Positions 26,170 to 35,217 of a DNA stretch of 64,000 nt are shown here, in pieces. Below the pieces are notes generated by a model. The model saw nothing but the letters and a program-made list of their open reading frames with translations. It made no database searches and was not told where the DNA came from. This DNA comes from Arthrobacter sp. OY3WO11. Its GTDB lineage: Bacteria; Actinomycetota; Actinomycetes; Actinomycetales; Micrococcaceae. Position 1 is the stretch's first letter, and every line of letters starts with the position of its first letter. Location: positions 3,723,828-3,787,827 of the forward strand of contig NZ_LWLP01000001.1 in the NCBI RefSeq assembly GCF_001641125.1, given 5' to 3'. Both the position numbers and the translations under genes were made by a program.

Positions 26170-26541
26170 TCACACGTGCTGGTCCACGATGACCGGGTTG
26201 CCGTCCGGGTCAACAACAATGAAGCTCGCCGGTCCGGTTGTTCCTTCTTCCGCTTGGCGGACGAAACTGACACCTTGGCCCTGCAGTTCCCGCTGGAGGT
26301 CACGGACATCCGTGAAGGACTCCAGCGGCTGGGCGTCCTGGTCCCAGCCGGGGTTGAAGGTCAGGGCGTTCCTCTCCAGCATCCCCTGGAAGAGGCCCAC
26401 CACCGCCTGGCCGTTTTTCAGGATTAGCCAGTTCTGCGCGATGTCACCGGCAAAACGCGTGAACCCAAGTTTTTCGTAGAAAGCCGTTGAAGCGGCGATG
26501 TCCTTGACGTTGAGGCTTACTGAGAAAGCGCCGAGCTGCAC
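26170..26541 (-). CDS. VOC-superfamily (glyoxalase/bleomycin-resistance-like) protein
   Basis: 123 residues with the paired beta-alpha-beta-beta-beta modules of VOC proteins: FSVSLNVKDIAASTAFYEKLGFTRF at the start and GPASFIVVDPDGNPVIVDQHV at the end. Such proteins bind a metal and act as isomerases, dioxygenases or resistance proteins; function here cannot be assigned. It lies convergent to the asparaginase gene. Confidence 0.85.
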   Translation of the reverse strand: MQLGAFSVSLNVKDIAASTAFYEKLGFTRFAGDIAQNWLILKNGQAVVGLFQGMLERNALTFNPGWDQDAQPLESFTDVRDLQRELQGQGVSFVRQAEEGTTGPASFIVVDPDGNPVIVDQHV

Positions 26542-26668
26542 GGGCCGTTCCCCTCCCTTGTGACGAGTGCTACCGATCGTACTCCCCCACCCAATTCCTT
26601 CCTGTTAGGCATCCGCGGTACTCTGATTGCCTTTGCCGCTGCATCCCCACGAAAGGGGCCCCGAAAAC

Positions 26669-27046
26669 ATGGCTGTAGCCCGTCGCCGGATCGACCCGAA
26701 GGAAGGCGCCGCAGCGGTGGAGGCGTGGCGTAAAGCCGCCGGACCGTCGTCGGACGTTCCCGTCCCGCGACCCATCCTGGCAACTGCGGTGCGCTACACG
26801 CTTGAGGAAGTCACAGCGCGGGCGCCGGGAAATTCGGTGGAGGTAAGGGTGCCGCCGTTCGGCGTCACCCAGTGCGTAGAAGGCCCGCGGCACACTCGCG
26901 GCACGCCGCCAAACGTCATTGAGTGCGACGCCGCCACCTGGCTTGCGATGGTCACAGGCCAGTTGGGCTGGGCAGACGCGGTGGCCGCACACAAAGTCGC
27001 TGCCTCCGGCCTCCGCGCGGACCTCTCAGCGCTGCTCCCGCTCTAA
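26669..27046 (+). CDS. Sterol-carrier-family (SCP-like) protein
   Basis: 125 residues from ATG 26669 with GAAAGGGG upstream. The pattern GNSVEVRVPPFGVTQCVEGPRHTRGTPPNVIECDAATWLAMVTGQ with LAWADAV-like helix matches the small actinobacterial 'sterol carrier family' (bacterial SCP domain, probably a lipid or hydrophobic-ligand pocket). Its in vivo role is unknown. It stands alone between divergent and convergent neighbours. Confidence 0.75.
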   Translation: MAVARRRIDPKEGAAAVEAWRKAAGPSSDVPVPRPILATAVRYTLEEVTARAPGNSVEVRVPPFGVTQCVEGPRHTRGTPPNVIECDAATWLAMVTGQLGWADAVAAHKVAASGLRADLSALLPL

Positions 27047-27061
27047 CCCCCGAGTTTTGGG

Positions 27062-27823
27062 TCAGCCGCGGCCGATGAAGGGCATGCCTGCGGCGCTGAT
27101 GACCACAGATCCGACGCTGGCCGACGGCGGCATGTTGGCCATCATCAGGACTGCCCGCGCGGCGTCCTCCACGGGGAAGGTGGGTTCCACCCGGCGGCTG
27201 CCGTCAGCCTGCAGCGCCCCCGCACCCACGCCGATGGTGTCCATGATGTCCGTGGCCGTGTTGCCGATATCGATCTGCCCGCACGTGATCCCAAAGCCCC
27301 GCCCGTCCAGCTCAATGCTTTTGGTCAGGCCGGTCATGGCGTGCTTGGTGACGGCATAGGCCACGGTCCGGGGCCGGGGCGAGTGCGCGGAGATGGAGCC
27401 GTTGTTGATGATCCGCCCGCCCTGCGGGTCCTGCGCCTTCATGGCCCGGACCGCGGCGGCGGCGCACAGCATGGAACCCGTCAGGTTCACCGCGAGGGTG
27501 TCGTTCCAGTCCCCCAGCGAAATTTCGTCCACGCTGGCTGCCGGGCCAAACACGCCCGCGTTGTTGAACAGGACGTCCACCCGGCCCCACCGGCGGCGGA
27601 CGGCGTCGAAAAGATGCTCGACGTCGTCCTGCCGGGTGACGTCACACGGCACCACCAGCGCTTCGGCGTGACTGTCCGCCGTCTCCTTTAACTGCGCTTC
27701 CCGGCGGCCCGCCAGCGCTACCCGGTATCCGGCGGCCAGCATCTGCCGGGCCACCTCCCGCCCGATGCCGGAACCTGCTCCGGTAACGACGGCAACCCGC
27801 GCGGCGGAAGGGGTATTGTTCAC
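27062..27823 (-). CDS. Short-chain dehydrogenase/reductase
   Basis: 253 residues from GTG 27823 (AAGGAG 6 bases upstream). It has the nucleotide motif TGAGSGIG (14-21), NNAG (86-89), the serine of NGSISAHS and the catalytic Tyr154-x-x-x-Lys158 (YAVTK). The substrate is unknown. It is the third gene of the leftward NCS1 permease, racemase-like, SDR operon, so it may act on a hydantoin/allantoin-type compound or its product (inference). Confidence 0.88.
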   Translation of the reverse strand: MNNTPSAARVAVVTGAGSGIGREVARQMLAAGYRVALAGRREAQLKETADSHAEALVVPCDVTRQDDVEHLFDAVRRRWGRVDVLFNNAGVFGPAASVDEISLGDWNDTLAVNLTGSMLCAAAAVRAMKAQDPQGGRIINNGSISAHSPRPRTVAYAVTKHAMTGLTKSIELDGRGFGITCGQIDIGNTATDIMDTIGVGAGALQADGSRRVEPTFPVEDAARAVLMMANMPPSASVGSVVISAAGMPFIGRG

Positions 27824-27846
27824 GCTGTTCTCCTTGGGATGTGGTG

Positions 27847-28590
27847 CTAAAGGGCCGCCGTCACGCCCGTGCTGTTCAGCGGCCAGCCTATGACGGTCTT
27901 GGGCCGCGGCGCAGCGTAGGTCCGCACCTTGGAGGTGGACAGGCGCATGCGGACCAGGGATTCCGCGATGGCCACGGCGGAGGCCACGCCGTCCACCACG
28001 GGCACTCCGGCCCTCAGCCTGATCTGCTCGTCCAGTCCTGCCATTCCGCCGCAACCGAGCACAATCACCTCGGCCTTGTCCTGGCTGACGGCAAGCATCG
28101 CCTGGTTGATGATGGCTTCCACTGCGCGCTCCGGCTCCTCCTCAAGTTCAAGGACGGCCATGCCGCTGGCCCGGACCGAGGCGCAGCGCGCGTCGAGTCC
28201 GGCGAGCTTGAGCCGGTCCTCGATGAGCGGAACGGTCCGGTCCAGGGTGGTGACCACCGAGTACTTGTGGCCCAGGAACATGGCGGTGCTGGCGGCGGCC
28301 TCGGTGATGTCCACCACCGGGACGTCCAGGAGCTCCTGCAGCCCTTCCCGTCCGTGCTCGCCATAGCCGGCCTGCACAACGGCGTCGAACGGCTCCTGGT
28401 AGGAGGTGACGGCGTCCATCACGGCGATGGCGGCCAGGTAGCTTTCGAAGTTCCCTTCGCAGGAGTCGGCCCCGAACCGGGGTGTAATCCCCACGATCTC
28501 CGTGCCGGGTGCCGCGATGCTGCGTGCCGAAGCGGCGATGGAATCCGTCATGGACCGGGTGGTGTTGACGTTCGCAACGAGTATGCGCAT
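27847..28590 (-). CDS. Asp/Glu/hydantoin racemase-family protein (first catalytic Cys replaced)
   Basis: 247 residues starting MRILVANVNTT, as in hydantoin and allantoin racemases. The second catalytic cysteine is present (VLGCGGMAGL, Cys180), but the position of the first, usually ACFGDPG, reads AGYGEHG (Gly75). Two-base racemisation would need both, so this protein may be a one-cysteine isomerase or decarboxylase relative. ATG 28590 has AAGGA upstream. It lies 10 bases after the NCS1 permease gene and close to the uricase/xanthine genes, making an allantoin- or hydantoin-linked role plausible (HpxA of Klebsiella is an allantoin racemase of this family). Confidence 0.82.
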   Translation of the reverse strand: MRILVANVNTTRSMTDSIAASARSIAAPGTEIVGITPRFGADSCEGNFESYLAAIAVMDAVTSYQEPFDAVVQAGYGEHGREGLQELLDVPVVDITEAAASTAMFLGHKYSVVTTLDRTVPLIEDRLKLAGLDARCASVRASGMAVLELEEEPERAVEAIINQAMLAVSQDKAEVIVLGCGGMAGLDEQIRLRAGVPVVDGVASAVAIAESLVRMRLSTSKVRTYAAPRPKTVIGWPLNSTGVTAAL

Positions 28591-28600
28591 CAGGGGATCC

Positions 28601-30169
28601 TTAGTGTTTGCTGGCGACGGCGAAGGCCTCGCCGTCGCGGTCTTCGAGCCGCTGCGAGCGGTCCGCGATGAAGAAGTACACAACTGCTGCGATGCCGGCG
28701 GCGAAGAACCAGGCAAACGGTGCTGCCGCCGCCAGCGCCGGGACGAAGGCGATGAGGAGTGCCAGGACGGCGGCCGGCACCATGGCGATGATGGCCCTGG
28801 GGTTGACGCCGTTCTTGTAGTAGTAGGCACCTTCGGGCGATGCGGTGTACAGCTCGGGGACATTGACCTTGCCACGGCGGATCAGCCAGTAATCAGCCAT
28901 GACGACGCCGAAGAGGGGGCCGAGCAGGGCGCCGAGGCCGCCCAGGAAGTACACGATCACCAGCGGGTTGTTGTAGAGGTTCCACGGCAGGATCACCAGG
29001 CCGATGACGGCGCTGACGAAGGCAGCCTTGCGGAAGTCCAGGTGTTTGGGGAACAGGTTGGTGAGGGCATAGACCGGAGCCACGAAGTTGGCCATGAGGT
29101 TGACCGCGATGGTCAGGATCAGCAGGGCCAGGCACGCCAGGACAAGGAAGAGCGTGTTGGGGATGGTCTGGACGATGTCCGAGGGGCTCTCGATGATGGT
29201 GCCGTTGATCTTGAACTGCCCTCCCGCCATCACGACGACGATGGCGCCGAACACGAGCATGTTGATGGGAATGCCCCAGAAGTTTCCGCGGACCACGGCC
29301 TTCTTGGAGACGGCGGAGCGGGTGAAGTCGCAGAAATTCAGGACGAACGTGCCGTAGATGGAGACCCAGAGGGCGCCGCCGGCGAAGATGGTCAGCCACA
29401 TTTCCGGCCCTTCAAGGGCGTTGTCCGAGGACCAAGCGATTGCGCCGCCGGCTTCCATGAAGATCCAGACGGCGATGGCGGCCATGGTGACCAGGATGAT
29501 CGGGCCTGCGAAGGCCTCATACTTGCGTATCATTTCCATGCCGAAGCTCACGATGACCAGCTGGACAACCCAGAGGATGACGAACGCGATCCACCCCAGG
29601 GTGGACAGCCCCAGGATGGAGTCCTTGTCCAGTGCTCCGAGGCCCGGGAACATGGCCACGAGCATCACGCGGAAGACGACCGATGCGAGGTAGGTCTGGA
29701 TGCCGAACCATGCTACGGCGACTGCGCCGCGGAGCAGGCTGGCGATCTGGGCGCCGCGGATACCGAAGCTGATCCTGCTCATCACCGGGAAGGGGACACC
29801 GGTTTTGACGCCCATGAATCCGGAGAGATTCAGGAGGCCGAAAAGCAGGGCAGCTCCGATGCCGAGTGCCAGCAGGATCTGCCAGCCGCCCAGTCCCAGG
29901 GCGAACAGTCCGATGGCGAAGGCGTAGTTGCCGAGGCTGTGGACATCGTTGGCCCAGAGGGTGAAGATGCTGTAGCCGGACCAGCTCCGGCCGGCGCGTT
30001 TGGTGGGGGCAAGATCGACGTTGTAAAGGGTGGGGCTGATGGCCTGGCCGGAAGCTGCGCTGGCTGATTCACAAAGAGCTTCGACGCCTGTGGCGGAGTG
30101 GGCTGAAGAGTCTGACGGCACTGTCAGCTCAGGAGCCTTTTCGACGCCGACCGGGGGAGGGGTCTGCAT
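28601..30169 (-). CDS. NCS1-family nucleobase/allantoin/hydantoin permease
   Basis: 522 residues from ATG 30169 (GGAG 6 bases upstream). After a polar N-terminus of about 80 residues come twelve membrane helices of the NCS1 fold, opening with LAPTKRAGRSWSGYSIFTLWANDVHSLGNYAFAIGLFALG and including VPFPVMSRISFGIRGAQ and GPLFGVVMADYWLIRRGKVN. It symports a nucleobase or hydantoin-type compound with a cation. Context points to allantoin (PucI-like), but uracil, hydantoin or thiamine-type substrates cannot be excluded. The promoter region contains an operator-like dyad at 30231-30272. Confidence 0.9.
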   Translation of the reverse strand: MQTPPPVGVEKAPELTVPSDSSAHSATGVEALCESASAASGQAISPTLYNVDLAPTKRAGRSWSGYSIFTLWANDVHSLGNYAFAIGLFALGLGGWQILLALGIGAALLFGLLNLSGFMGVKTGVPFPVMSRISFGIRGAQIASLLRGAVAVAWFGIQTYLASVVFRVMLVAMFPGLGALDKDSILGLSTLGWIAFVILWVVQLVIVSFGMEMIRKYEAFAGPIILVTMAAIAVWIFMEAGGAIAWSSDNALEGPEMWLTIFAGGALWVSIYGTFVLNFCDFTRSAVSKKAVVRGNFWGIPINMLVFGAIVVVMAGGQFKINGTIIESPSDIVQTIPNTLFLVLACLALLILTIAVNLMANFVAPVYALTNLFPKHLDFRKAAFVSAVIGLVILPWNLYNNPLVIVYFLGGLGALLGPLFGVVMADYWLIRRGKVNVPELYTASPEGAYYYKNGVNPRAIIAMVPAAVLALLIAFVPALAAAAPFAWFFAAGIAAVVYFFIADRSQRLEDRDGEAFAVASKH

Positions 30170-30230
30170 GGGGATCTCCGGTTCTTGAAGGATTCGCAGT
30201 GGTGAGCGCTGGTCGGGGTGACCGGTTCTG

Positions 30231-30272
30231 TTATTCCACATTGCGAAAAGTAGATATTGCTAAGTGGAATAA
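30231..30272. promoter_or_regulatory. Operator-like dyad A (purine regulon), NCS1 side
   Basis: TTATTCCAC (30231-30239) and GTGGAATAA (30264-30272) are perfect 9-bp inverted arms. The inside, ATTGCGAAAAGTAGATATTG, closely matches the sequence before the uricase gene (about 32 of 40 positions alike with 40147-40187). It is the probable binding site of the IclR-family regulator encoded at 43189-43944. Confidence 0.6.
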
Positions 30273-30423
30273 GAGTATGACCTGGGTCACCCCGCGGTCA
30301 AGGATTTCAAGGGGCTAAAGCAGTCACAATCGGTTCGCAGGCACCGACGTTCCGCACGCGCGGTCGGGGCGCCGGTTGTGCTTGACCCCACTTCCGCGGA
30401 CTCGCTAATCTCGTATAGCAATA

Positions 30424-30448
30424 ATGTTTTCTCACAATACGAAAACAT
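30424..30448. promoter_or_regulatory. Operator-like dyad B before aceE
   Basis: ATGTTTTC (30424-30431), 9 bases, GAAAACAT (30441-30448): perfect 8-bp arms, 33 bases before the aceE start. Its right half AATACGAAAACAT recurs exactly at 44097-44109 before the malic enzyme gene. The remainder of the 312-base gap 30170-30481 holds dyad A and no ORF I believe. Confidence 0.55.
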
Positions 30449-30481
30449 GAGCCCAGCATTCAAAGACGAAAAGAGGCTGAC

Positions 30482-33262
30482 GTGGCTGCAGGAGAAGATA
30501 CCTCCCATATCCTCAGCGGGTTGACTAACCAGCTGCCTGATCGTGATCCGGAAGAGACTGCCGAGTGGGTTGAGTCCCTGGATTCGTTGATCAGGGAACA
30601 GGGCACTGAGCGTGCCCAATTCATCATGCGGAGCCTGCTGCAGCGCGCGGGCGCGCAGAGCGTCGGGGTGCCGATGGTGACCACCACCGATTACGTGAAC
30701 ACGATCCCGGTGGACCAGGAAGCCGAATTCCCCGGGAACGAGGAGTACGAGCGCCGGTACCGGGCGTATATGCGGTGGAACGCCGCGGTGATGGTCCACC
30801 GGGCGCAGCGGGCGAACATCGGCGTGGGCGGGCATATCTCCACCTACGCCGGCGCCGCGACCCTGTACGAGGTGGGCTTCAACCACTTCTTCCGCGGCAA
30901 GGACCACCCCGGCGGCGGTGACCAGGTCTTCTTCCAGGGCCACGCCTCCCCCGGCATGTACGCCCGGGCCTTCATGGAAGGCCGGCTTTCGGAGGAGGAC
31001 CTGGACGGGTTCCGGCAGGAAAAGTCCAAGGAAGGCCACGCGCTGTCCTCCTACCCTCACCCACGGCTGATGCCGCACTTCTGGGAGTTCCCCACCGTGT
31101 CCATGGGCATCGGGCCGATGAACGCGATCTACCAGGCCCAGTCCAACCGGTACCTGCACAACCGGGGCCTGAAAGACACTTCTGACCAGCAGGTCTGGGC
31201 GTTCCTGGGCGACGGGGAAATGGACGAGCCCGAGTCCCGCGGCCTGCTCCAGCTCGCAGCGAACGAGAACCTGGACAACCTGAACTTCGTGATCAACTGC
31301 AACCTCCAGCGCCTGGACGGGCCCGTGCGCGGCAACGGCAAGATCATGCAGGAACTCGAAGCGTTCTTCCGCGGCGCGGGCTGGAACGTCATCAAGGTCG
31401 TCTGGGGCCGGGAATGGGATGACCTGCTCACCAAGGACACCGACGGGTCGCTGGTGAAGATCATGAACGAAACCCCCGACGGTGACTACCAGACCTACAA
31501 GGCAGAATCCGGCGGGTTCGTCCGCGAACACTTCTTCGGGAAGGACCCGGCCACCAAGGACCTCGTCGCGGACCTCACCGATGACCAGATCTGGAACCTC
31601 AAACGCGGCGGCCACGACTACCGCAAGGTCTACGCCGCGTACAAGGCAGCCACCGAATTCAAGGGCAAACCCACCGTCATCCTCGCCAAAACCGTCAAGG
31701 GCTACGGCCTCGGACCGCGGTTTGAAGGGCGGAATGCCACGCACCAGATGAAGAAGCTGACGGTCGAGGATCTGAAGGAGTTCCGGGACTACCTGCGGAT
31801 ACCCATTACCGATACGCAACTTGAAGCGGATCCCTATTCCCCGCCGTACTACCACCCCGGGCATGATGCACCGGAGATCGTGTACCTCCATGAACGGCGG
31901 AAGGCCCTGGGCGGCGCCGTCCCTGAACGCCGGGCATCCCATGATGCCGTTGCGCTGCCAGATCCCAGGACGTTTGACGTTGCCAAACGCGGCTCGGGCA
32001 AGCAGCAGGCCGCCACCACCATGGCTTTTGTCAGGCTCTTGAAAGACCTCATCAGGGACAAGAACTTCGGGCACCGGATTGTGCCTATCGTCCCGGACGA
32101 ATCAAGGACCTTCGGGATGGACGCGTTCTTCCCCACCGCGAAGATCTACAACCCCAAGGGCCAGAACTACCTCTCCGTGGACCGCGACCTCGTCCTGGCC
32201 TACAAGGAATCCGCCCAGGGCCAGCTGATCCACCCCGGCATCAACGAAGCCGGCGCCGTGGCAGCGTTCACCGCCGCCGGCACCGCCTACGCCACCCACG
32301 GCGTGCCCCTGGTCCCGGTCTACGTGTTCTACTCCATGTTCGGCTTCCAGCGCACCGGCGACGCGTTCTGGGCCGCAGCAGACCAGATGACCCGCGGCTT
32401 CATCATCGGCGCCACCGCAGGACGGACCACCCTCACCGGCGAAGGACTCCAGCACGCCGACGGCCACTCCCCCCTGCTCGCCTCCACCAACCCCGCCGTC
32501 GTCACCTACGACCCCGCCTACGGCTACGAAATGGGCCACATCATCCGCGACGGCCTCGAACGCATGTACGGGGAGGCCGCAAGCGGCGAAGGAACCGGAG
32601 CTGCATCCGATAAAAACCTGATGTATTACCTCACCGTGTACAACGAGCCGATCACCCAGCCCGCCGAACCCGAGGAACTGGACGTCGAGGGCGTCATCAA
32701 GGGCATCTACCTGCTCGCCCCGGCGAAGGCCGAAGGACTGAGGGAAAACAGCCCCCGCACCCAGATCCTGGCCTCCGGCGTGTCCGTCCCCTGGGCCCTC
32801 GAAGCCCAGCGGATCCTCGCCGAAGACTGGTCAGTCTCCGCCGACGTCTGGTCCGTGACCTCCTGGAACGAACTGCGCCGCGACGGACTCGCCGCCGAAG
32901 AGGAAGCCTTCCTCAAACCCGGCGAACCCGCCCGCGTCCCCTTCATCACCCAGCAACTCGAAGGAGCCACCGGCCCCGTCGTCGCCGTGTCCGACTACAT
33001 GAAAGCCGTCCCCGACCAGATCCGCCAATTCGTCCCCAACGAATTCGCCACCCTCGGCGCCGACGGCTTCGGCTTCTCCGACACCCGCGCAGCAGCCCGC
33101 CGCTTCTTCAAGAACGACACCCACTCCATCGTGGTGAAAGCGCTGCAAATGCTCGCGGCGAGGGGCGATGTCGAGGAGGGGGCGCCGTCGTACGCCATGG
33201 ACCGCTACAAACTCCTGGACGTCACAGCCGGAACCACCGGCGCGACCGGCGGCGACGCCTGA
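30482..33262 (+). CDS. aceE: Pyruvate dehydrogenase E1 component, homodimeric type
   Basis: 926 residues, the full length of AceE. GTG 30482 has AGAGG 6-7 bases upstream. The thiamine diphosphate domain has the GDG...N motif (FLGDGEMDEPESRG, then NLNFVINCNLQRLDGPVRGN); earlier come GVGGHISTYAGAATLYEVGFNHFFRG and later YVFYSMFGFQRTGDAFWAAADQ and GRTTLTGEGLQHADGHS. It decarboxylates pyruvate and acetylates E2 lipoyl groups. No E2 or E3 gene is nearby, so it must use partners encoded elsewhere; a second, housekeeping aceE may exist in the genome. Its place within purine catabolism genes, behind an operator-like dyad, suggests a dedicated role in glyoxylate oxidation (inference). Confidence 0.95.
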   Translation: MAAGEDTSHILSGLTNQLPDRDPEETAEWVESLDSLIREQGTERAQFIMRSLLQRAGAQSVGVPMVTTTDYVNTIPVDQEAEFPGNEEYERRYRAYMRWNAAVMVHRAQRANIGVGGHISTYAGAATLYEVGFNHFFRGKDHPGGGDQVFFQGHASPGMYARAFMEGRLSEEDLDGFRQEKSKEGHALSSYPHPRLMPHFWEFPTVSMGIGPMNAIYQAQSNRYLHNRGLKDTSDQQVWAFLGDGEMDEPESRGLLQLAANENLDNLNFVINCNLQRLDGPVRGNGKIMQELEAFFRGAGWNVIKVVWGREWDDLLTKDTDGSLVKIMNETPDGDYQTYKAESGGFVREHFFGKDPATKDLVADLTDDQIWNLKRGGHDYRKVYAAYKAATEFKGKPTVILAKTVKGYGLGPRFEGRNATHQMKKLTVEDLKEFRDYLRIPITDTQLEADPYSPPYYHPGHDAPEIVYLHERRKALGGAVPERRASHDAVALPDPRTFDVAKRGSGKQQAATTMAFVRLLKDLIRDKNFGHRIVPIVPDESRTFGMDAFFPTAKIYNPKGQNYLSVDRDLVLAYKESAQGQLIHPGINEAGAVAAFTAAGTAYATHGVPLVPVYVFYSMFGFQRTGDAFWAAADQMTRGFIIGATAGRTTLTGEGLQHADGHSPLLASTNPAVVTYDPAYGYEMGHIIRDGLERMYGEAASGEGTGAASDKNLMYYLTVYNEPITQPAEPEELDVEGVIKGIYLLAPAKAEGLRENSPRTQILASGVSVPWALEAQRILAEDWSVSADVWSVTSWNELRRDGLAAEEEAFLKPGEPARVPFITQQLEGATGPVVAVSDYMKAVPDQIRQFVPNEFATLGADGFGFSDTRAAARRFFKNDTHSIVVKALQMLAARGDVEEGAPSYAMDRYKLLDVTAGTTGATGGDA

Positions 33263-33270
33263 CACAACAA

Positions 33271-33333
33271 GAGTTCTTGTCCAGATATGCAGGCTTCAGG
33301 GCCTCGCAACCCTGCATATCTGGACAAAAACTC
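33271..33333. terminator. Long hairpin with GAGTTnTTGTCCA core after aceE
   Basis: GAGTTCTTGTCCAGATATGCAGG (33271-33293) pairs with 33311-33333 (23-bp stem, one mismatch, 17-base loop). The outer core recurs at 41428-41502. It sits between convergent aceE and the UDG-like gene and probably terminates both directions. Confidence 0.75.
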
Positions 33334-33340
33334 CATTGGG

Positions 33341-33979
33341 CTAGCGGCTGATCACACCTGCCTCCAGCAACTCCGCCAGGCCCTGCTTGAAACCGGACCT
33401 CCCGCCGTGGGCGGGATGGCGGACCTTGGGCGCGTCCACGCCGCTGGACAGCAGGCTGCGGTGCGCGATGTTCCCTACGGCAACCACTGCCTCAATCCCG
33501 AGAAGTTCAACCAACCACTGCCAAAACGGTGTACCCAGCCTTGCTTCGGTGATCCGCGGCGTCCGGTTGGACTGCGGCTTCCCGGGCACATGGGTATGCC
33601 ACGGGCAGGCGCTCCACAGCAGGGGCAGGAAATCCAGTTCCGCCAGGACTTCCCACATCACCGTTGCCGTTGGCTCGGCAGCCACTCCCTCCGCCTCAGC
33701 AGGCAGGGCATACCCTTTGCCCGGCCCGAACAGTCCAAAACTGTTGGCCGGTCCCTGGAACATGGTGCGGTTGGTAAAAGGCACACCGGTAATCCGCATG
33801 CCCCTGAATCCGGGGGCCTCGCCCAGCAGCAGCACCTTCGGCGAGCGGTCCAGCATCTCGGAGAGGTAAAGCTCCAGGTTGTGCCGGCGCTGCGCGTTTG
33901 CCGCGATGCTGTGATCAAGGAAGTTGTTGCGCCCGTCATCGGACGGCACCGCCGCAAGCCGCTCCACGAAAGAGCTCAT
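33341..33979 (-). CDS. Uracil-DNA glycosylase-superfamily protein
   Basis: 212 residues from ATG 33979 (a TTG start at 34012 is possible). UDG-superfamily motif 1 is seen as VLLLGEAPGFRGMRITGVPF and motif 2 as VRHPAHGG; the family folds around these to excise bases or bind nucleic acid. The subfamily is not clear: motif 1 lacks the GQDPY-type catalytic Asp-Pro-Tyr of family 1, so activity on uracil is unproven. Stand-alone gene between aceE and an aldo-keto reductase gene. Confidence 0.75.
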   Translation of the reverse strand: MSSFVERLAAVPSDDGRNNFLDHSIAANAQRRHNLELYLSEMLDRSPKVLLLGEAPGFRGMRITGVPFTNRTMFQGPANSFGLFGPGKGYALPAEAEGVAAEPTATVMWEVLAELDFLPLLWSACPWHTHVPGKPQSNRTPRITEARLGTPFWQWLVELLGIEAVVAVGNIAHRSLLSSGVDAPKVRHPAHGGRSGFKQGLAELLEAGVISR

Positions 33980-34016
33980 GGAACGTTCTGTCACCGGAGT
34001 GCTACCCAGCAAACGG

Positions 34017-34997
34017 CTACCAGCGCGGGTGGATGGACTCGCGGAAGTAGTGGTCGTAGATCCAGCGGACGCCTGCGTCGAACTCTTCGCCGACCTGCAC
34101 GGACGCAGCCGCTGCGTTGGCCGTTGCCTGGTCCACGTTACGCGCGCCGGGGATTACCGTGGTGACGCCGTCCTGGGCCGCGATCCAGGCGATGGCCGCC
34201 TGGGCTGTGGTGGCGCCGGAAGGAACAAGCTGCTCGAACTCGGCCACGGCCTTCAGCCCGAGCTCGTAGTCCACGCCGGAGAAGGTCTCTCCGACGTCGA
34301 ACGAGTCACCGCTGCGGTTGTAATTCCGGTGGTCATTCTCCGCGAACGTGGTTTCCTTCGAGTACTTGCCGGACAGGAGGCCGGAAGCGAGCGGCACCCG
34401 GGCGATGATGCCAACATTGGCTGCCTTCGCGGCGGGAAGAACTTCGTCCAGGGGCTTGAGCCGGAAGGCATTGAGGATGATCTGGACGGAGGCGGTGCCC
34501 CCATGGCGGATCGCTTCCAGTGCCTCGTCCGTGCGCTCCACGCTGACGCCGTAGTTGCGGATGGCGCCCTCGGAAACCAGGGTGTCCAAGGCGTCGTACA
34601 CCTCGGAGTTGCTGTACACCGGGGTGGGCGGGCAGTGCAGCTGGACCAGGTCCAGGGTGTCGGTGCCCAGGTTCTTACGGGACCGGTCCACCCATTTGCG
34701 GAAGTTGGCCAGGGTGTAGTTTTCCGGCTGCTGGTCCATGCGCCGGCCCATCTTGGTGGCAACCGTGATATCCAGCCCGGGGTTGTCCGCGAGGAACTTC
34801 CCGATGGCCTGCTCGCTCTTGCCGTCCCCGTACACGTCCGCGGTGTCGAAGAAGTTCACGCCGGCCTCCGCGGACGCCGCCAGGATGGCCTGGGCCTGTG
34901 CCGGGTCAACGTTGCCCCAGTCCGCGCCAAGCTGCCAGGTGCCGAGTCCCACGACGGAGACGTTACGTCCGGTCTTGCCTAAAATCCGCTGTTCCAT
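34017..34997 (-). CDS. Aldo/keto reductase
   Basis: 326 residues, a TIM-barrel AKR with Asp51 and Tyr56 (FFDTADVYG), Lys82 (VATKMG) and the histidine of LVQLHCPPTP forming the catalytic tetrad, and the C-terminal NADPH-binding VIPGARNVDQATANAAA. It reduces carbonyls with NADPH; the natural substrate is unknown. ATG 34997 is the natural start, with the divergent xdh operon beginning 220 bases away. Confidence 0.92.
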   Translation of the reverse strand: MEQRILGKTGRNVSVVGLGTWQLGADWGNVDPAQAQAILAASAEAGVNFFDTADVYGDGKSEQAIGKFLADNPGLDITVATKMGRRMDQQPENYTLANFRKWVDRSRKNLGTDTLDLVQLHCPPTPVYSNSEVYDALDTLVSEGAIRNYGVSVERTDEALEAIRHGGTASVQIILNAFRLKPLDEVLPAAKAANVGIIARVPLASGLLSGKYSKETTFAENDHRNYNRSGDSFDVGETFSGVDYELGLKAVAEFEQLVPSGATTAQAAIAWIAAQDGVTTVIPGARNVDQATANAAAASVQVGEEFDAGVRWIYDHYFRESIHPRW

Positions 34998-35217
34998 CCC
35001 TCGACTATATGGGGTGCCTCATGGGAGGCCGGAATTCCATGGCCCCACAGCTGCCCGAACATCCATTCGGATACTGAAAAATTACTTCCACCCTGATGTG
35101 TAAGCTTAATCACACTGAGGTACGTGGTGGACATTCCGGCGGTGATCGCGGGTACATTTCCCAGCACCAGAGGGTTTGGTTGGCGCGTCGGTCTGGTTCG
35201 TACGGGGAGCGTGAAGC

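Noticed and set aside
28502..30067. Long plus-strand open frame of 521 codons opposite the NCS1 permease
   Set aside because: It is rich in Asp/Glu/His/Gln in a way typical of the antisense frame of a GC-rich membrane protein gene, has no domain, and the minus strand encodes a clear permease.
30287..32074. Minus-strand open frame of 595 codons opposite aceE
   Set aside because: AceE motifs on the plus strand cover the same bases; the antisense product has no recognisable domain.
33262..33340. Remnant of an insertion sequence between aceE and the UDG-like gene
   Set aside because: The long inverted arms are explained by a bidirectional terminator hairpin; no transposase fragment or target duplication is visible.
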